Shown here in pieces: positions 1 to 7,765 of a stretch of 64,000 bases of DNA; positions within the stretch are counted from its first letter, which is position 1; each line of letters begins with the position of its first letter. The position numbers and the translations under genes are program-made. The stretch covers positions 210,969-274,968 of the forward strand of contig NZ_KK366020.1 of NCBI RefSeq assembly GCF_000686805.1, written 5' to 3'. The notes beneath the pieces were generated by a model. It saw only the letters and a program-made list of their open reading frames with translations. It searched no databases and was not told the DNA's origin. This DNA comes from Bacillus sp. UNC41MFS5 (GTDB lineage Bacteria > Bacillota > Bacilli > Bacillales_B > DSM-18226).

Positions 1-1
1 A

Positions 2-277
2 ATATTCTTGCCGATGAGTAAACCCATTTTATTCACAGGTATCATTTTAACCGCTTATTATGCGTGGAATGAGTTTTTATTTTCCATCCTCTTCATTCAA
101 ACCGAAGAGTTAAAGCCGATTACTTCAGGTCTCTTAGTGTTTAAAGATGCGTTAAATACGAACTGGGGTGTGTTAATGGCCGGTTTGGTTATTTCTGCCC
201 TTCCGCTTATTATCATCTTTATTTTCATGCAGAAATATTTTGTCCGAGGTCTGGCTGATGGAAGCGTAAAGGGGTAA
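2..277 (+). CDS. Sugar ABC transporter permease, C-terminal part (5' end outside window)
   Basis: This is the C-terminal ~91 residues of a MalG-type inner-membrane permease; the reading frame is open to the left edge, so the true start lies upstream. The EAA-loop end and the WNEF signature of carbohydrate ABC permeases are visible (AYYAWNEFLF), followed by a last hydrophobic segment and the family-typical ending YFVRGLADGSVKG. It would move a sugar or sugar conjugate with a partner permease, binding protein and ATPase encoded elsewhere. The genes downstream (SIS deglycases, FrlD-like kinase, GntR regulator) suggest a FrlM-like role in fructosamine uptake; that assignment is inference from context. 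Confidence 0.85.
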   Translation: MFLPMSKPILFTGIILTAYYAWNEFLFSILFIQTEELKPITSGLLVFKDALNTNWGVLMAGLVISALPLIIIFIFMQKYFVRGLADGSVKG

Positions 278-372
278 CCGTGTTGAATCAGTATTGGGGG
301 AATTGTTCCCCCTTTTAGATTTCCTGTTATTGACGAATTAGGGATAAATATCCTATAATTAATATAACGTAT

Positions 373-390
373 TATAACATCTTATAATAT
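373..390. promoter_or_regulatory. Candidate GntR-family operator upstream of the SIS deglycase
   Basis: TATAACATCTTATAATAT lies 30 bp before the start of the deglycase gene. It resembles TATAACATTATATTA at 3717-3731 and its complement at 3815-3829, both next to the divergent frlB/GntR pair. The three sites probably bind the GntR regulator encoded at 3968-4687. Binding is inferred from shared sequence and position only. Confidence 0.45.
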
Positions 391-419
391 ATGAGATGAA
401 AGAAAAGGGAGTGGAAGCG

Positions 420-1433
420 ATGTTGAATTTTAGCAAGGAAAAGTATTTGCAGGTAACCGGCGGTGCTGTGGGGCTCAGAGAAGAAATCGAGAAGGTTGTC
501 GATAAGGTTTATGAGAAAGGCTTCAAAAATATTTTCTTAATTGGTTCAGGCGGGGCAGTTGCAACTTTTTATCCATTCGAATATATGATCAATTCAACAT
601 CGACGATTCCTGCTTATGCGGAAATCGCAGCGGAGTTTGTGCTGCAGAATCATAAACAATTTACAGAAGAATCACTTGTGATTCTATCTTCTTTATCCGG
701 TACAACAGAGGAGACAGTAGCTGCAGCTAAATACTGTAAAGATCGTGGAGCCACTCTGATTGGGCTCACAGGAGAGTACAATAAGCCGCTTGCCGAAACG
801 GTAGATTTTCCTTTAGTTAACTTTGCGGAAAATGATTTCGCCAGTGATTCAAACCAGTTAATTCTCTATTTGTTGATTTTCAAACTAATGAATAAAAATG
901 GAGATTTCCCTAACTATGAAGCCTTTGCGGCACAGTTGGAAGTTCTTCCTGAAAAGCTGATCGAGGTAAAAGAACAGTTTGAAGCAAAGGCAGAGGCGTT
1001 TGCGAATGCTTATAAGGATGAGAAATATCATATGGTGGTTGGTTCCGGAACTACTTGGGGCCGTGCCTACTCCTATGCAATGTGTGTATTGGAGGAAATG
1101 CAATGGATCAAAACAAAATCCATCCATGCCGCCGAATTCTTCCATGGCACATTGGAGCTGGTCGATGAAGATACAAGCATGATTCTTCTAACAGGTGAAG
1201 ATGAAACACGCCCGCTGATGGAACGTGTTGAGCGTTTTGCGGAAAAATATACAAAGAAATTAACCATTCTTGATACAAAGGATTTCGAGTTAGACGGGAT
1301 CAGTGAAGAGTTTAGAAAATATCTAACACCGATTGTGACGTCTACACAACTTCAAAGACTAAGTGTACATTTAGAAGACAAACGCAACCATTCCTTAGAA
1401 ATCAGAAGATATTATCGTACAGTGACATATTAA
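420..1433 (+). CDS. SIS-domain sugar-phosphate deglycase/isomerase (FrlB/GfrF family)
   Basis: A cytoplasmic enzyme of 337 residues with two SIS domains, the fold of fructosamine-6-phosphate deglycases. The phosphosugar loops are visible as IGSGGA (residues 41-46) and SSLSGTTEE (90-98), and the second half carries HAAEFFHGTLE, the region of the catalytic Glu/His in FrlB-type enzymes. The start at 420 is chosen because AGGGAG precedes it by 8 nt; an in-frame ATG at 396 has no ribosome site. It follows a sugar permease and precedes a FrlD-like kinase, so it likely cleaves a phosphorylated sugar-amine adduct. It is clearly diverged from the second SIS protein at 2682-3668, which is the closer match to B. 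subtilis FrlB, so the exact substrate is open. Confidence 0.8.
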   Translation: MLNFSKEKYLQVTGGAVGLREEIEKVVDKVYEKGFKNIFLIGSGGAVATFYPFEYMINSTSTIPAYAEIAAEFVLQNHKQFTEESLVILSSLSGTTEETVAAAKYCKDRGATLIGLTGEYNKPLAETVDFPLVNFAENDFASDSNQLILYLLIFKLMNKNGDFPNYEAFAAQLEVLPEKLIEVKEQFEAKAEAFANAYKDEKYHMVVGSGTTWGRAYSYAMCVLEEMQWIKTKSIHAAEFFHGTLELVDEDTSMILLTGEDETRPLMERVERFAEKYTKKLTILDTKDFELDGISEEFRKYLTPIVTSTQLQRLSVHLEDKRNHSLEIRRYYRTVTY

Positions 1434-1445
1434 TAGAATTTATAC

Positions 1446-1480
1446 GGTGTCTGATCTCACTTAGTGTGGGGTCAGACGCC
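1446..1480 (+). terminator. Intercistronic hairpin between deglycase and kinase genes
   Basis: A 15-bp stem (allowing G-U pairs) with loop TTAGT: GGTGTCTGATCTCAC pairs with GTGGGGTCAGACGCC. Only three T follow, so it may be a weak attenuator or an mRNA-stability element rather than a full terminator. Confidence 0.5.
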
Positions 1481-1512
1481 TTTGCTTATATCAACTAGTG
1501 GGAGGCTTATAT

Positions 1513-2349
1513 ATGAGATTAATAGCAGTAGGAGATAATGTAGTAGACTTTTATGATGATCGCCAAGAAATGTTCCCAGGCGGAAATGCGGTGAATGTAG
1601 CGGTATTTTGGAAACGTTATGGGGCAGAAGAGGTTGCCTATATCGGAATTGTCGGGAATGATGAAGAAGGAGAGCATATCGTCCATTCGATAAAGGAGGA
1701 AAACATTGATGTCTCAAGGGTTCGCAAAGTATTTGGACCATCTGGTGAGGCAGTTGTCACTTTGGACGAACATGGGGACCGTAAGTTTGTAGGGTCGAAC
1801 AAGGGTGGAGTTCAAAAGCAGGTGAAATTGAATTTTACCGAAGAAGAACTGGCGTATATCAGCTCATTTGAGTTGCTGCATACAAGTGTGTACAGTCATT
1901 TGGAAACAGAACTGCCTCTATTAAGCAAACACATTGATATTTCTTTCGATTTTTCAACAAAGTATGATGATGACTATTTAGAACTGGTTTGTCCTTATGT
2001 GAAATATGCGATTTTCTCGGGCGGAGACTTAACGGAAGCCGAATGTGAAGCGTTGATGGTGAAGGTCCATACGGCTGGAACACCGAATGTAATCGTAACC
2101 AGGGGTTCGGAAGGATCGTTATTCTCTGATTCACAGCAGGTTTATGAGCATGGAATCGTCGATACCGAGGTGGTTGATACACTGGGTGCAGGCGATACGT
2201 TCGTGGCTGTGTTCTTAAAGGAATATGTTCAGCATTCCAATGCCAGGGAAGCGATGGAGAAGGGTGCTGCGGCTGCAGCGGAAACCTGCCAGCGCTTCGG
2301 GGCATTCGGCCATGGCAAGAAGCGAGAGAAGAAGATTGTGATTGGGTAA
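1513..2349 (+). CDS. frlD: PfkB-family fructosamine kinase (FrlD-like)
   Basis: A ribokinase/PfkB-family sugar kinase of 278 residues, about the length of B. subtilis FrlD. The N-terminus reads MRLIAVGDNVVDFY, followed by the PfkB glycine motif MFPGGNAVNVAV, and the C-terminal signature DTLGAGDTFVA holds the catalytic Asp. It would phosphorylate an imported Amadori sugar (fructoselysine-type) at C6, producing the substrate of the adjacent SIS deglycase. The start at 1513 has GGAGG 7 nt upstream. It sits 80 bp behind the deglycase gene with a hairpin between, and a strong terminator follows. The family assignment is firm; the exact sugar is inferred from the FrlB homolog 330 bp downstream. Confidence 0.82.
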   Translation: MRLIAVGDNVVDFYDDRQEMFPGGNAVNVAVFWKRYGAEEVAYIGIVGNDEEGEHIVHSIKEENIDVSRVRKVFGPSGEAVVTLDEHGDRKFVGSNKGGVQKQVKLNFTEEELAYISSFELLHTSVYSHLETELPLLSKHIDISFDFSTKYDDDYLELVCPYVKYAIFSGGDLTEAECEALMVKVHTAGTPNVIVTRGSEGSLFSDSQQVYEHGIVDTEVVDTLGAGDTFVAVFLKEYVQHSNAREAMEKGAAAAAETCQRFGAFGHGKKREKKIVIG

Positions 2350-2364
2350 GTCCTATATTCCTGA

Positions 2365-2400
2365 AGTAACCTGTTCTGTTAAAGAACAGGTTACTCTTTT
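2365..2400 (+). terminator. Rho-independent terminator after frlD
   Basis: AGTAACCTGTTCT and AGAACAGGTTACT form a perfect 13-bp stem with loop GTTAA, followed by CTTTT. Confidence 0.9.
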
Positions 2401-2439
2401 GAAAAAGGCAGTGTTAAAGCATATTGTTGATTTTGGCAC

Positions 2440-2574
2440 CCTGTTGATTGGAGTGGAAGGCGCGAAGACTCCTGCGGGAGGACGGGGCAGGGGAGACCCC
2501 GCAGGAGCGCAGCGACGAGGAGGCTCCCCGGACCGCCCGCGGAAAGCGAAGCGCCTGGAGCGGAAATCAACAGG
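2440..2574. repeat. 135-bp dispersed GC-rich element with CCTGTTGATT inverted ends
   Basis: A GC-rich block in an AT-rich gap, bounded by perfect 10-bp inverted repeats CCTGTTGATT and AATCAACAGG. It contains CTCCTGCGGGAG, GGAGACCCCGCAGGAG, GAGGCTCCCCGG and GCGGAAAGCGAAGCG. Shortened or decayed relatives lie at 4772-4840 and 50945-51022. Its open frames are not genes; it resembles a non-autonomous MITE-like element common in Bacillaceae chromosomes. With the frlB terminator it fills the gap between frlD and frlB. Confidence 0.75.
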
Positions 2575-2642
2575 CAAGTTTACAGAGCGTTGAAAAAAGG
2601 GCTAATTCGAGGGAAAATCTTCCTTGTAAGATTCCGGTAAAA

Positions 2643-2669
2643 TAAAAACCCCTCGAGCCATTCTCGAGG
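2643..2669 (-). terminator. Terminator for frlB (minus strand)
   Basis: On the minus strand CCTCGAG-AATGG-CTCGAGG is followed by GGTTTTTATTTTA. Confidence 0.8.
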
Positions 2670-2681
2670 AGCTTCTTAATA

Positions 2682-3668
2682 TTAGTATTCCACTTGCCAC
2701 ATATAACGTCTTTTTGATAGTGGGTGGTTGCGGGCTTCTGCCAATTGTTCAGCATAGCGGCGAAGAACATGATTTAGGACAAGTGGTGCGATATATCCTT
2801 TAAGTTCTTCATCAATGCCAGTTAAATCTAGATCCTTAGCATCTAGAACAACTAATTTTTCTCCGTATTTCTTAGAGAAATCAAGTGCTCTTTCATCTAA
2901 AGGACGAGTCTCATCCAAGCCAAGCAAGATGATGAATGGTACATCTTTATCGATAATCTCGAATGGACCGTGGAAGTATTCACCTGAGTGAACAGCATTG
3001 GAGTGGATCCATTGCATTTCCATTAGGATACAAATCGCATAGGAATAAGCAATACCATAGTTGGCGCCGCTTGCCATTGTATAAATGACTTTTTCATCCT
3101 TGTATTGTTGGCCGAATTGTTGTGCTTGGCTCGTATATTGCTGAGCTGCTTTTTCAAACACAGCTTGAAGGTTGTTTAAGCTATTGATCATTTTGTCAAA
3201 CTTATCATTTCCTTCAACTACGTTTAAAACACCAGCTGTTAACTGATAAAGAAGGCCTAAGTTCGTATTGAAAGCAATGGAATCAGTGCCCCACTCGTAT
3301 TTCACGACAAATTCGCTTTCCTGTGCAAGAGGAGAAGTCGGCTCATTAGTAAAACCAACCGTTAAGGCACCTTTTTCGCGGGCAAATGTTGCTGCCTTCA
3401 CTGTTTCAGGTGTTGTACCAGACATGGAGCATAGGACAACTAGAGAATTTTCTCCAAGTTTACGAGGGTTGCGGTGAATGAACTCATTAGAGCTGTAAAC
3501 ATCGGAAGTAAGATTGATAGCTTCACGGTCCATTATGTACTTATTTGGATACATAATAGCAGAAGAGCCTCCGCATGCAACAAAATAAACGTGATTGATG
3601 GTGCGGCCTTTCAGAGCATCTAATACATTTTGAACCTGTTGATCGACAACTACTTGTGAATTAACCAT
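2682..3668 (-). CDS. frlB: Fructosamine-6-phosphate deglycase FrlB
   Basis: A 328-residue double-SIS protein whose sequence matches B. subtilis FrlB closely from memory: FVACGGSSAIMYP near residue 29, the phosphosugar loop SMSGTTPETV (81-90), YTMASGANYG, HSGEYFHGPFEIID and the ending NHPLSKRRYMWQVEY. FrlB cleaves 6-phosphofructose-amines into glucose 6-phosphate and the free amine in the cytoplasm. The start has AGGAGG at good distance. It is transcribed on the opposite strand from the permease, SIS and frlD genes, and divergently from the GntR regulator, with a promoter overlapped by an operator-like palindrome. The split arrangement differs from the single frl operon of B. subtilis. Confidence 0.9.
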   Translation of the reverse strand: MVNSQVVVDQQVQNVLDALKGRTINHVYFVACGGSSAIMYPNKYIMDREAINLTSDVYSSNEFIHRNPRKLGENSLVVLCSMSGTTPETVKAATFAREKGALTVGFTNEPTSPLAQESEFVVKYEWGTDSIAFNTNLGLLYQLTAGVLNVVEGNDKFDKMINSLNNLQAVFEKAAQQYTSQAQQFGQQYKDEKVIYTMASGANYGIAYSYAICILMEMQWIHSNAVHSGEYFHGPFEIIDKDVPFIILLGLDETRPLDERALDFSKKYGEKLVVLDAKDLDLTGIDEELKGYIAPLVLNHVLRRYAEQLAEARNHPLSKRRYMWQVEY

Positions 3669-3716
3669 TTCTTGTTCCTCCTTAAAATCAGTTGTTTAAA
3701 AGATGATAATACATTA

Positions 3717-3731
3717 TATAACATTATATTA
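3717..3731. promoter_or_regulatory. Candidate GntR operator over the frlB -10
   Basis: TATAACATTATATTA is the exact reverse complement of the 15-mer at 3815-3829. It overlaps the -10 of the frlB promoter, which suits repression by the neighbouring GntR protein. Confidence 0.5.
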
Positions 3732-3754
3732 TCTTCCTTTCGTTGAATTGTCAA
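3726..3754 (-). promoter_or_regulatory. SigA-type promoter of frlB
   Basis: On the minus strand a perfect TTGACA, a 17-nt spacer and TAATAT precede frlB; the -10 lies inside the palindromic operator candidate. Confidence 0.7.
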
Positions 3755-3814
3755 TCTTTTTTGAACATTAAATTTATTAATTCCTTAATAGTTATATCAC
3801 GTTGATTCATAACG

Positions 3815-3829
3815 TAATATAATGTTATA
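3815..3829. promoter_or_regulatory. Candidate GntR operator, second site in the frlB/frlR gap
   Basis: TAATATAATGTTATA, inverted relative to the site at 3717-3731 and centred about 98 bp away. That distance would permit looping or separate control of the regulator gene. Confidence 0.45.
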
Positions 3830-3967
3830 ATTAAAAAAATACCTTAGTAAAACGAAACAAATTTGATAGCAAGAATGGAAATCTATATACTTAATAGTAT
3901 CTATGAATAGAAGTTCAGCTATGAAATTCGGAAACCTATAATCCGTTAAAAAAGGCAGGTGAGTCAG

Positions 3968-4687
3968 ATGTTAAAGCAGGATGACCAAATTCCTTTGTAT
4001 ATCCAATTAAAAGAGTCAATACGAAGTTCGATCACAAACGGTCATTTAAAATTCGGAGACAAGATACCGACTGAATTAGAGTTGAGTGAAGAATATAAAA
4101 TTAGCAGAATCACAGTAAGAAAAGCCATCCTTGAATTGGTGGAAGAAGGCTACCTTGTTAAAAGGCAGGGGAAGGGCACGTTTGTCAACAAAAGGAAAAT
4201 TGAAAGAAAAATTGTCCATTTTATAAGCTTTAGTGATGCCTGTAAGGCGAATGGCCTGACAGCGAGCAGTAAAGTGATTAAAAAGGAAATTATTCAGCCT
4301 ACATCCGTGGATAAAAAGATGCTTCAGCTCGACGATGGGGATGCGCTGTTATACATTCAGAGAGTAAGATTTGCCGGTGATTCGCCGATTATGCTGGAGA
4401 ACAACTATTTTTCCTATAAAGATTATCATTCTTTATTAAATGAAAATTTAGATGGGTCTCTCTATAAAATATTAGAGGAAAAACTGGGTGTGAAACCAGC
4501 TGGTTCAAGTGAGCTATCTTTGGAGATAGTCAGGGCCGGAGATGAAGAAATGCAGCTGCTTAATACCTCAAGCGGGGAACCTCTCTGGTACATGGAAACT
4601 ACGGTCATTGATGAAAACGACCGGCCCGTGCATAGAGGAAAACAGTATATTCTAGGTGATAGTTATAAATTTATCTTGAAGAAATAG
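3968..4687 (+). CDS. frlR: GntR/UTRA transcriptional regulator (FrlR-like)
   Basis: A DNA-binding repressor of 239 residues in the HutC subfamily. The N-terminal winged helix-turn-helix is clear (PLYIQLKESIRSSITNG, then ISRITVRKAILELVEEGYL), and the C-terminal ~160 residues form a UTRA effector domain that usually binds a phosphorylated sugar. The ATG at 3968 has AGGTGAG just upstream; a GTG at 3959 is also in frame but overlaps that site. It is divergent from frlB with two operator-like palindromes between them, so it likely senses fructosamine-6-phosphate and controls both flanking transcription units. The symbol is assigned by neighbourhood and domain layout rather than by alignment. Confidence 0.78.
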   Translation: MLKQDDQIPLYIQLKESIRSSITNGHLKFGDKIPTELELSEEYKISRITVRKAILELVEEGYLVKRQGKGTFVNKRKIERKIVHFISFSDACKANGLTASSKVIKKEIIQPTSVDKKMLQLDDGDALLYIQRVRFAGDSPIMLENNYFSYKDYHSLLNENLDGSLYKILEEKLGVKPAGSSELSLEIVRAGDEEMQLLNTSSGEPLWYMETTVIDENDRPVHRGKQYILGDSYKFILKK

Positions 4688-4722
4688 CTATTTAGAAAGA
4701 AACGATGAAAGCGTTTCGATAA

Positions 4723-4760
4723 AAAAGCCGAGGATTCTCTTAATGGGAACCTCGGCTTTT
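4723..4760 (+). terminator. Bidirectional terminator after the GntR gene
   Basis: AAAAGCCGAGG and CCTCGGCTTTT form an 11-bp stem with A and T runs on both sides, between the convergent GntR and activator genes. Confidence 0.85.
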
Positions 4761-4771
4761 TAAATTAAAGA

Positions 4772-4840
4772 TGTTTGATTGGAGCTGGACAGGCTCCCGG
4801 GCCGCCCGCGGAAAGCGAACGCCTGGATCGGAAATCAACA
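4772..4840. repeat. Internally deleted copy of the CCTGTTGATT-ended element
   Basis: TGTTTGATTGGAG at the left and GGAAATCAACA at the right match the ends of the element at 2440-2574, and GCCCGCGGAAAGCGAA is retained, but about half the centre is missing. The right end carries the stop codon of the sigma-54 activator gene. Confidence 0.65.
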
Positions 4841-6229
4841 AGAAAGTCTATCCTTATACTTCTTCAATTTATAGATAATAGTAGGCTGGCTGATTCCTAA
4901 ATATTCAGCCATATCGTACGTTGTTTTGCAATCCTTATATGCTCTTGATAATAGCTGGATCTCTACATCTTCCAGCACTTCTTTTAAATTTGTCTTCCTG
5001 ATATTTTCCATCACAAGGCCCCACGAGGAATCCTTCCTATTTTTCTTTACTTCAAAAGGAAGATGCCCGGGCAAAATCATTTCATCCTCAATGGTCAAGA
5101 TCAACCGTTCCAACAAATTTTCCATTTCCCGGACATTTCCCGGCCACTCATAGTCTATTAATAGATCATAGGTAGAGGCATGCAATTTTTTCGATTCATG
5201 GTATTTGGCATTCAGCAATTGCAGGTAATGCTTTAATAGGATCGTGATGTCATCTTTCCTTTCTTGTAAGGAAGGAATGTGAATCGGAATGACATTTAAT
5301 CGATAATATAGGTCCAGCCTGAACTTTCCTTCATCCACCATTCGTTTCAAGTCTTGGTTCGTGGCGGTAATAAGCCTGAAATTGACATGACGCTCTTTTT
5401 TTCCACCTATTCGCATCAGCTTTCGTTCTTGAATGACCTTTAGCAATTTTACCTGCATGGACAGAGGGAGTTCGCCGATTTCGTCTAAAAATAGTGTCCC
5501 TTGGTCAGCTTGTTCAATTAATCCTTGTTTTCCGCTTTTTTGAGCCCCAGTAAACGCACCTGGCTCATATCCGAACATCTCGGATTCAAAAAGCGTTTCG
5601 GGTATCGTGCTGCAGTTTACCTCGATGAAAGGCTCCTTATGACGCTCGCTGTGATCATGAATAAATCGGGTAAGTGTACTTTTCCCCACACCGGATTCCC
5701 CTAAGAATAAAATCGTGGCATCGGTTGGCGCTACCCGTTGAAGCGTCTTAAAAATTTGCTGCATGCTTGTGCTTCTGAAGAGAATAGGGTGGTCGTTCGC
5801 CTCTTTTTCGCGCAGCTCCTCTACTTCTGTTTGGAACCCGGCAATTTTTGCCTGCAGCTGAGTGTATTGCTCCTGCAATTTCACTATCTCTGTTTGGTCC
5901 TGGCTGTAGCTGATAACACGGATCAACCGTCCTTCCCTATTAAAAACAGGATAACCGGTCGACATGACCACCTTTCCTGATTTGGTATGCTGCATAATGC
6001 GGACAATTTTTTTCTCTTTTATGACGAGCGCATTAATAGAAGGGGAGAGAACTCCTTCTTTTTCCAAATCAAAGACGGACCTTCCAATATACGTGCCGGG
6101 ATCTAACCCATACATGACCCAATGATCTGGATTGGACCGCAAAATGATGCCATTTTCATCTGTGACAGTAATGTTGTTGTTTGAGGTTTCAATGATTTTA
6201 TCAAGTTCAAGCAGGAACGTATCGTCCAA
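4835..6229 (-). CDS. Sigma-54-dependent activator with PAS sensor
   Basis: A 464-residue enhancer-binding protein. Residues 1-125 form a PAS domain, 125-143 a short coiled coil, 148-385 the AAA+ domain with Walker A GESGVGKS (177-184), the sigma-54 contact loop GAFTGA (224-229) and Walker B LFLDEIGE (246-253). The C-terminus carries a helix-turn-helix (YDMAEYLGISQPTIIYKLKKY). It starts at TTG with AAGGTGGG 6 nt upstream. It is divergent from an aminotransferase/aldehyde dehydrogenase pair preceded by a -24/-12 promoter, so it almost certainly activates them in response to a small ligand. GabR of B. thuringiensis has this role for GABA use. The last codons and stop fall in a dispersed repeat. 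Confidence 0.92.
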   Translation of the reverse strand: MDDTFLLELDKIIETSNNNITVTDENGIILRSNPDHWVMYGLDPGTYIGRSVFDLEKEGVLSPSINALVIKEKKIVRIMQHTKSGKVVMSTGYPVFNREGRLIRVISYSQDQTEIVKLQEQYTQLQAKIAGFQTEVEELREKEANDHPILFRSTSMQQIFKTLQRVAPTDATILFLGESGVGKSTLTRFIHDHSERHKEPFIEVNCSTIPETLFESEMFGYEPGAFTGAQKSGKQGLIEQADQGTLFLDEIGELPLSMQVKLLKVIQERKLMRIGGKKERHVNFRLITATNQDLKRMVDEGKFRLDLYYRLNVIPIHIPSLQERKDDITILLKHYLQLLNAKYHESKKLHASTYDLLIDYEWPGNVREMENLLERLILTIEDEMILPGHLPFEVKKNRKDSSWGLVMENIRKTNLKEVLEDVEIQLLSRAYKDCKTTYDMAEYLGISQPTIIYKLKKYKDRLSC

Positions 6230-6252
6230 TCAAAGCCCACCTTCCATCATTG

Positions 6253-6326
6253 TTGATTAAATTTTCAATTAAATTCGGAGATTAATCAAGAATTAAATTA
6301 AAAATGATTAAAAATTAAATTAAATC
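6253..6326. promoter_or_regulatory. Candidate upstream activating sequence for the sigma-54 activator
   Basis: At least four copies of ATTAAATT-type words cluster in this 74-bp AT-rich stretch, about 35-110 bp upstream of the -24 element. That is the usual place for enhancer sites. The binding protein is inferred to be the divergent activator. Confidence 0.45.
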
Positions 6327-6360
6327 CACTGGAAAACGTTGATGCTTCTGGCTGAAAAAG

Positions 6361-6377
6361 TTGGCATGTTTTTTGCA
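6361..6377 (+). promoter_or_regulatory. Sigma-54 (SigL) -24/-12 promoter
   Basis: TTGGCATGTTTTTTGCA matches the consensus YTGGCACGNNNNTTGCW with one mismatch (T for C after TGGCA). GG and GC are separated by the required 12-nt step. It lies 44 bp before the aminotransferase start. Confidence 0.92.
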
Positions 6378-6420
6378 TTAATAATGGTAAAGAACGTATT
6401 TTTGAAAGGAAGTTAATAAA

Positions 6421-7749
6421 ATGGAAAATTACATTCGCGAGCTAGAAGAATTAGATAAAAAGCATTTTCTACACCCGACTTCACCGATCCAGCAGCAACA
6501 GGCAGATGGGCCTGGCTTTATTTTTACAAAGGGTGAAGGAGTATTTTTGGAGGACATTAAAGGAAACCGGGTAATAGATGGAATGTCGTCTTTATGGAAT
6601 GTGAACATCGGCCATGGCCGTGAGGAAATCGGAAAAGTGGCGATGGAACAAATGTCCCAATTAGCCTTTAATTCTTGTTTTTCCACTTATAGCAATGAAC
6701 CGGCTATCCGTTTGGCGGCAAAACTCGCTGAAATTGCACCCGGGCATTTATCCGCTGTGTTTTTTACTTCCGGAGGTTCGGAGTCGAATGATACGGCATA
6801 TAAGCTCGCAAGGCATTACTGGATATTGAAAGGAAAGCCAAGCAAGAAGAAAATCATCACAAGGACAAAATCCTACCATGGCGTGGCGATGGGGGCAACA
6901 AGCGCAACAGGATTAAAGCCGTTTCGTGATTTTACCAATTCTTTAGCTCCTGACTTTGACTACGTCGATCATTTTTCGTCATCCGCTTTACGGGAGTTAG
7001 TCGAAAAAGAAGGGGCTGAAAATATTGCCGCGTTTGTAGCCGAACCAGTCCAAGGGGCCGGCGGCGTCCATATCGCGCCTGAGAATTATTTCAAAGACAT
7101 CCGGGAAATTTGCGACGAGCATCAAATTCTGTTTATTACCGATGAGGTCATTACAGGTTTTGGGCGCACAGGTACTTATTTTGGGATTGAGCATTATGGC
7201 GTTGTGCCTGATATGATGTGCTTTGCAAAAGGCGTGACAAGCGGGTATGCCCAGCTTGGCGGTGTCATGATATCGGAAAAAATGCATCAGGATTATAAAG
7301 AGCTGTCAACGGGAACCTTATTACATGGTTACACGTACAGCGGCCATGCGATGGCTTGCCGTGTCGCTTTGAAAAATCTTGAAATCATCGAGCGGGAAAA
7401 TCTAATTGAAAATGCCAAACAAATGGGAGCGGAAATGTTAGGAGGGTTTAAACAGCTGCAAAGCAAACATGGGATCATCGGGGAAGTAAGAGCCCTTGGT
7501 CTGATGGGGGCGATTGAAGTGGTGAAGGATCAGAAGACGAATGAACGCTTCTCCACTCCATTGGCACCATTGATTGTTTCCGAAGCGGCGAAAAGAGGAG
7601 TGGTTGTCCGGGCCGTTGTTTTTGATGGACAGGATACAATCGTTTTTGCTCCGCCATTGATCATCAACCAAGAAGAAATAAGACAAATGATGAACATTTT
7701 GTCAGAGTCCTTTTCGGCGGTAGAAAACGCTCAAAATATAACGGTATAA
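6421..7749 (+). CDS. Class III omega-amino acid aminotransferase
   Basis: A PLP-dependent fold-type I enzyme of 442 residues. Conserved features are FTSGGSES (115-122, cofactor phosphate), SYHG (151-154), DEVITGFGRTG (241-251, Asp to the PLP ring) and Lys270 in CFAKGVTSGY, which forms the Schiff base. The N-terminal MSSLWNVNIGHG block is typical of omega-amino acid:pyruvate enzymes. It would transfer the amino group of GABA, beta-alanine or a related amine, giving a semialdehyde for the dehydrogenase 16 bp downstream. AAAGGAAG precedes the ATG. Expression should depend on SigL through the promoter at 6361. The exact amine cannot be settled from sequence. Confidence 0.88.
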   Translation: MENYIRELEELDKKHFLHPTSPIQQQQADGPGFIFTKGEGVFLEDIKGNRVIDGMSSLWNVNIGHGREEIGKVAMEQMSQLAFNSCFSTYSNEPAIRLAAKLAEIAPGHLSAVFFTSGGSESNDTAYKLARHYWILKGKPSKKKIITRTKSYHGVAMGATSATGLKPFRDFTNSLAPDFDYVDHFSSSALRELVEKEGAENIAAFVAEPVQGAGGVHIAPENYFKDIREICDEHQILFITDEVITGFGRTGTYFGIEHYGVVPDMMCFAKGVTSGYAQLGGVMISEKMHQDYKELSTGTLLHGYTYSGHAMACRVALKNLEIIERENLIENAKQMGAEMLGGFKQLQSKHGIIGEVRALGLMGAIEVVKDQKTNERFSTPLAPLIVSEAAKRGVVVRAVVFDGQDTIVFAPPLIINQEEIRQMMNILSESFSAVENAQNITV

Positions 7750-7765
7750 AGTAGGGGATAAGGAA

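Noticed and set aside
1859..2305. Antisense open frame of 148 codons within frlD
   Set aside because: Shadow of a real gene; His/Pro/Arg-rich, no ribosome site.
2342..2645. Open frames across the GC-rich element after frlD
   Set aside because: They lie on the MITE-like element and its flank, show no ribosome site or protein-like pattern, and the intact element has inverted ends instead.
4698..4719. cre-like catabolite site ATGAAAGCGTTTCGA after the GntR gene
   Set aside because: It has one mismatch to the cre core, lies after the stop codon next to a terminator, and also forms a small GAAACG/CGTTTC stem, so a control role is unlikely.
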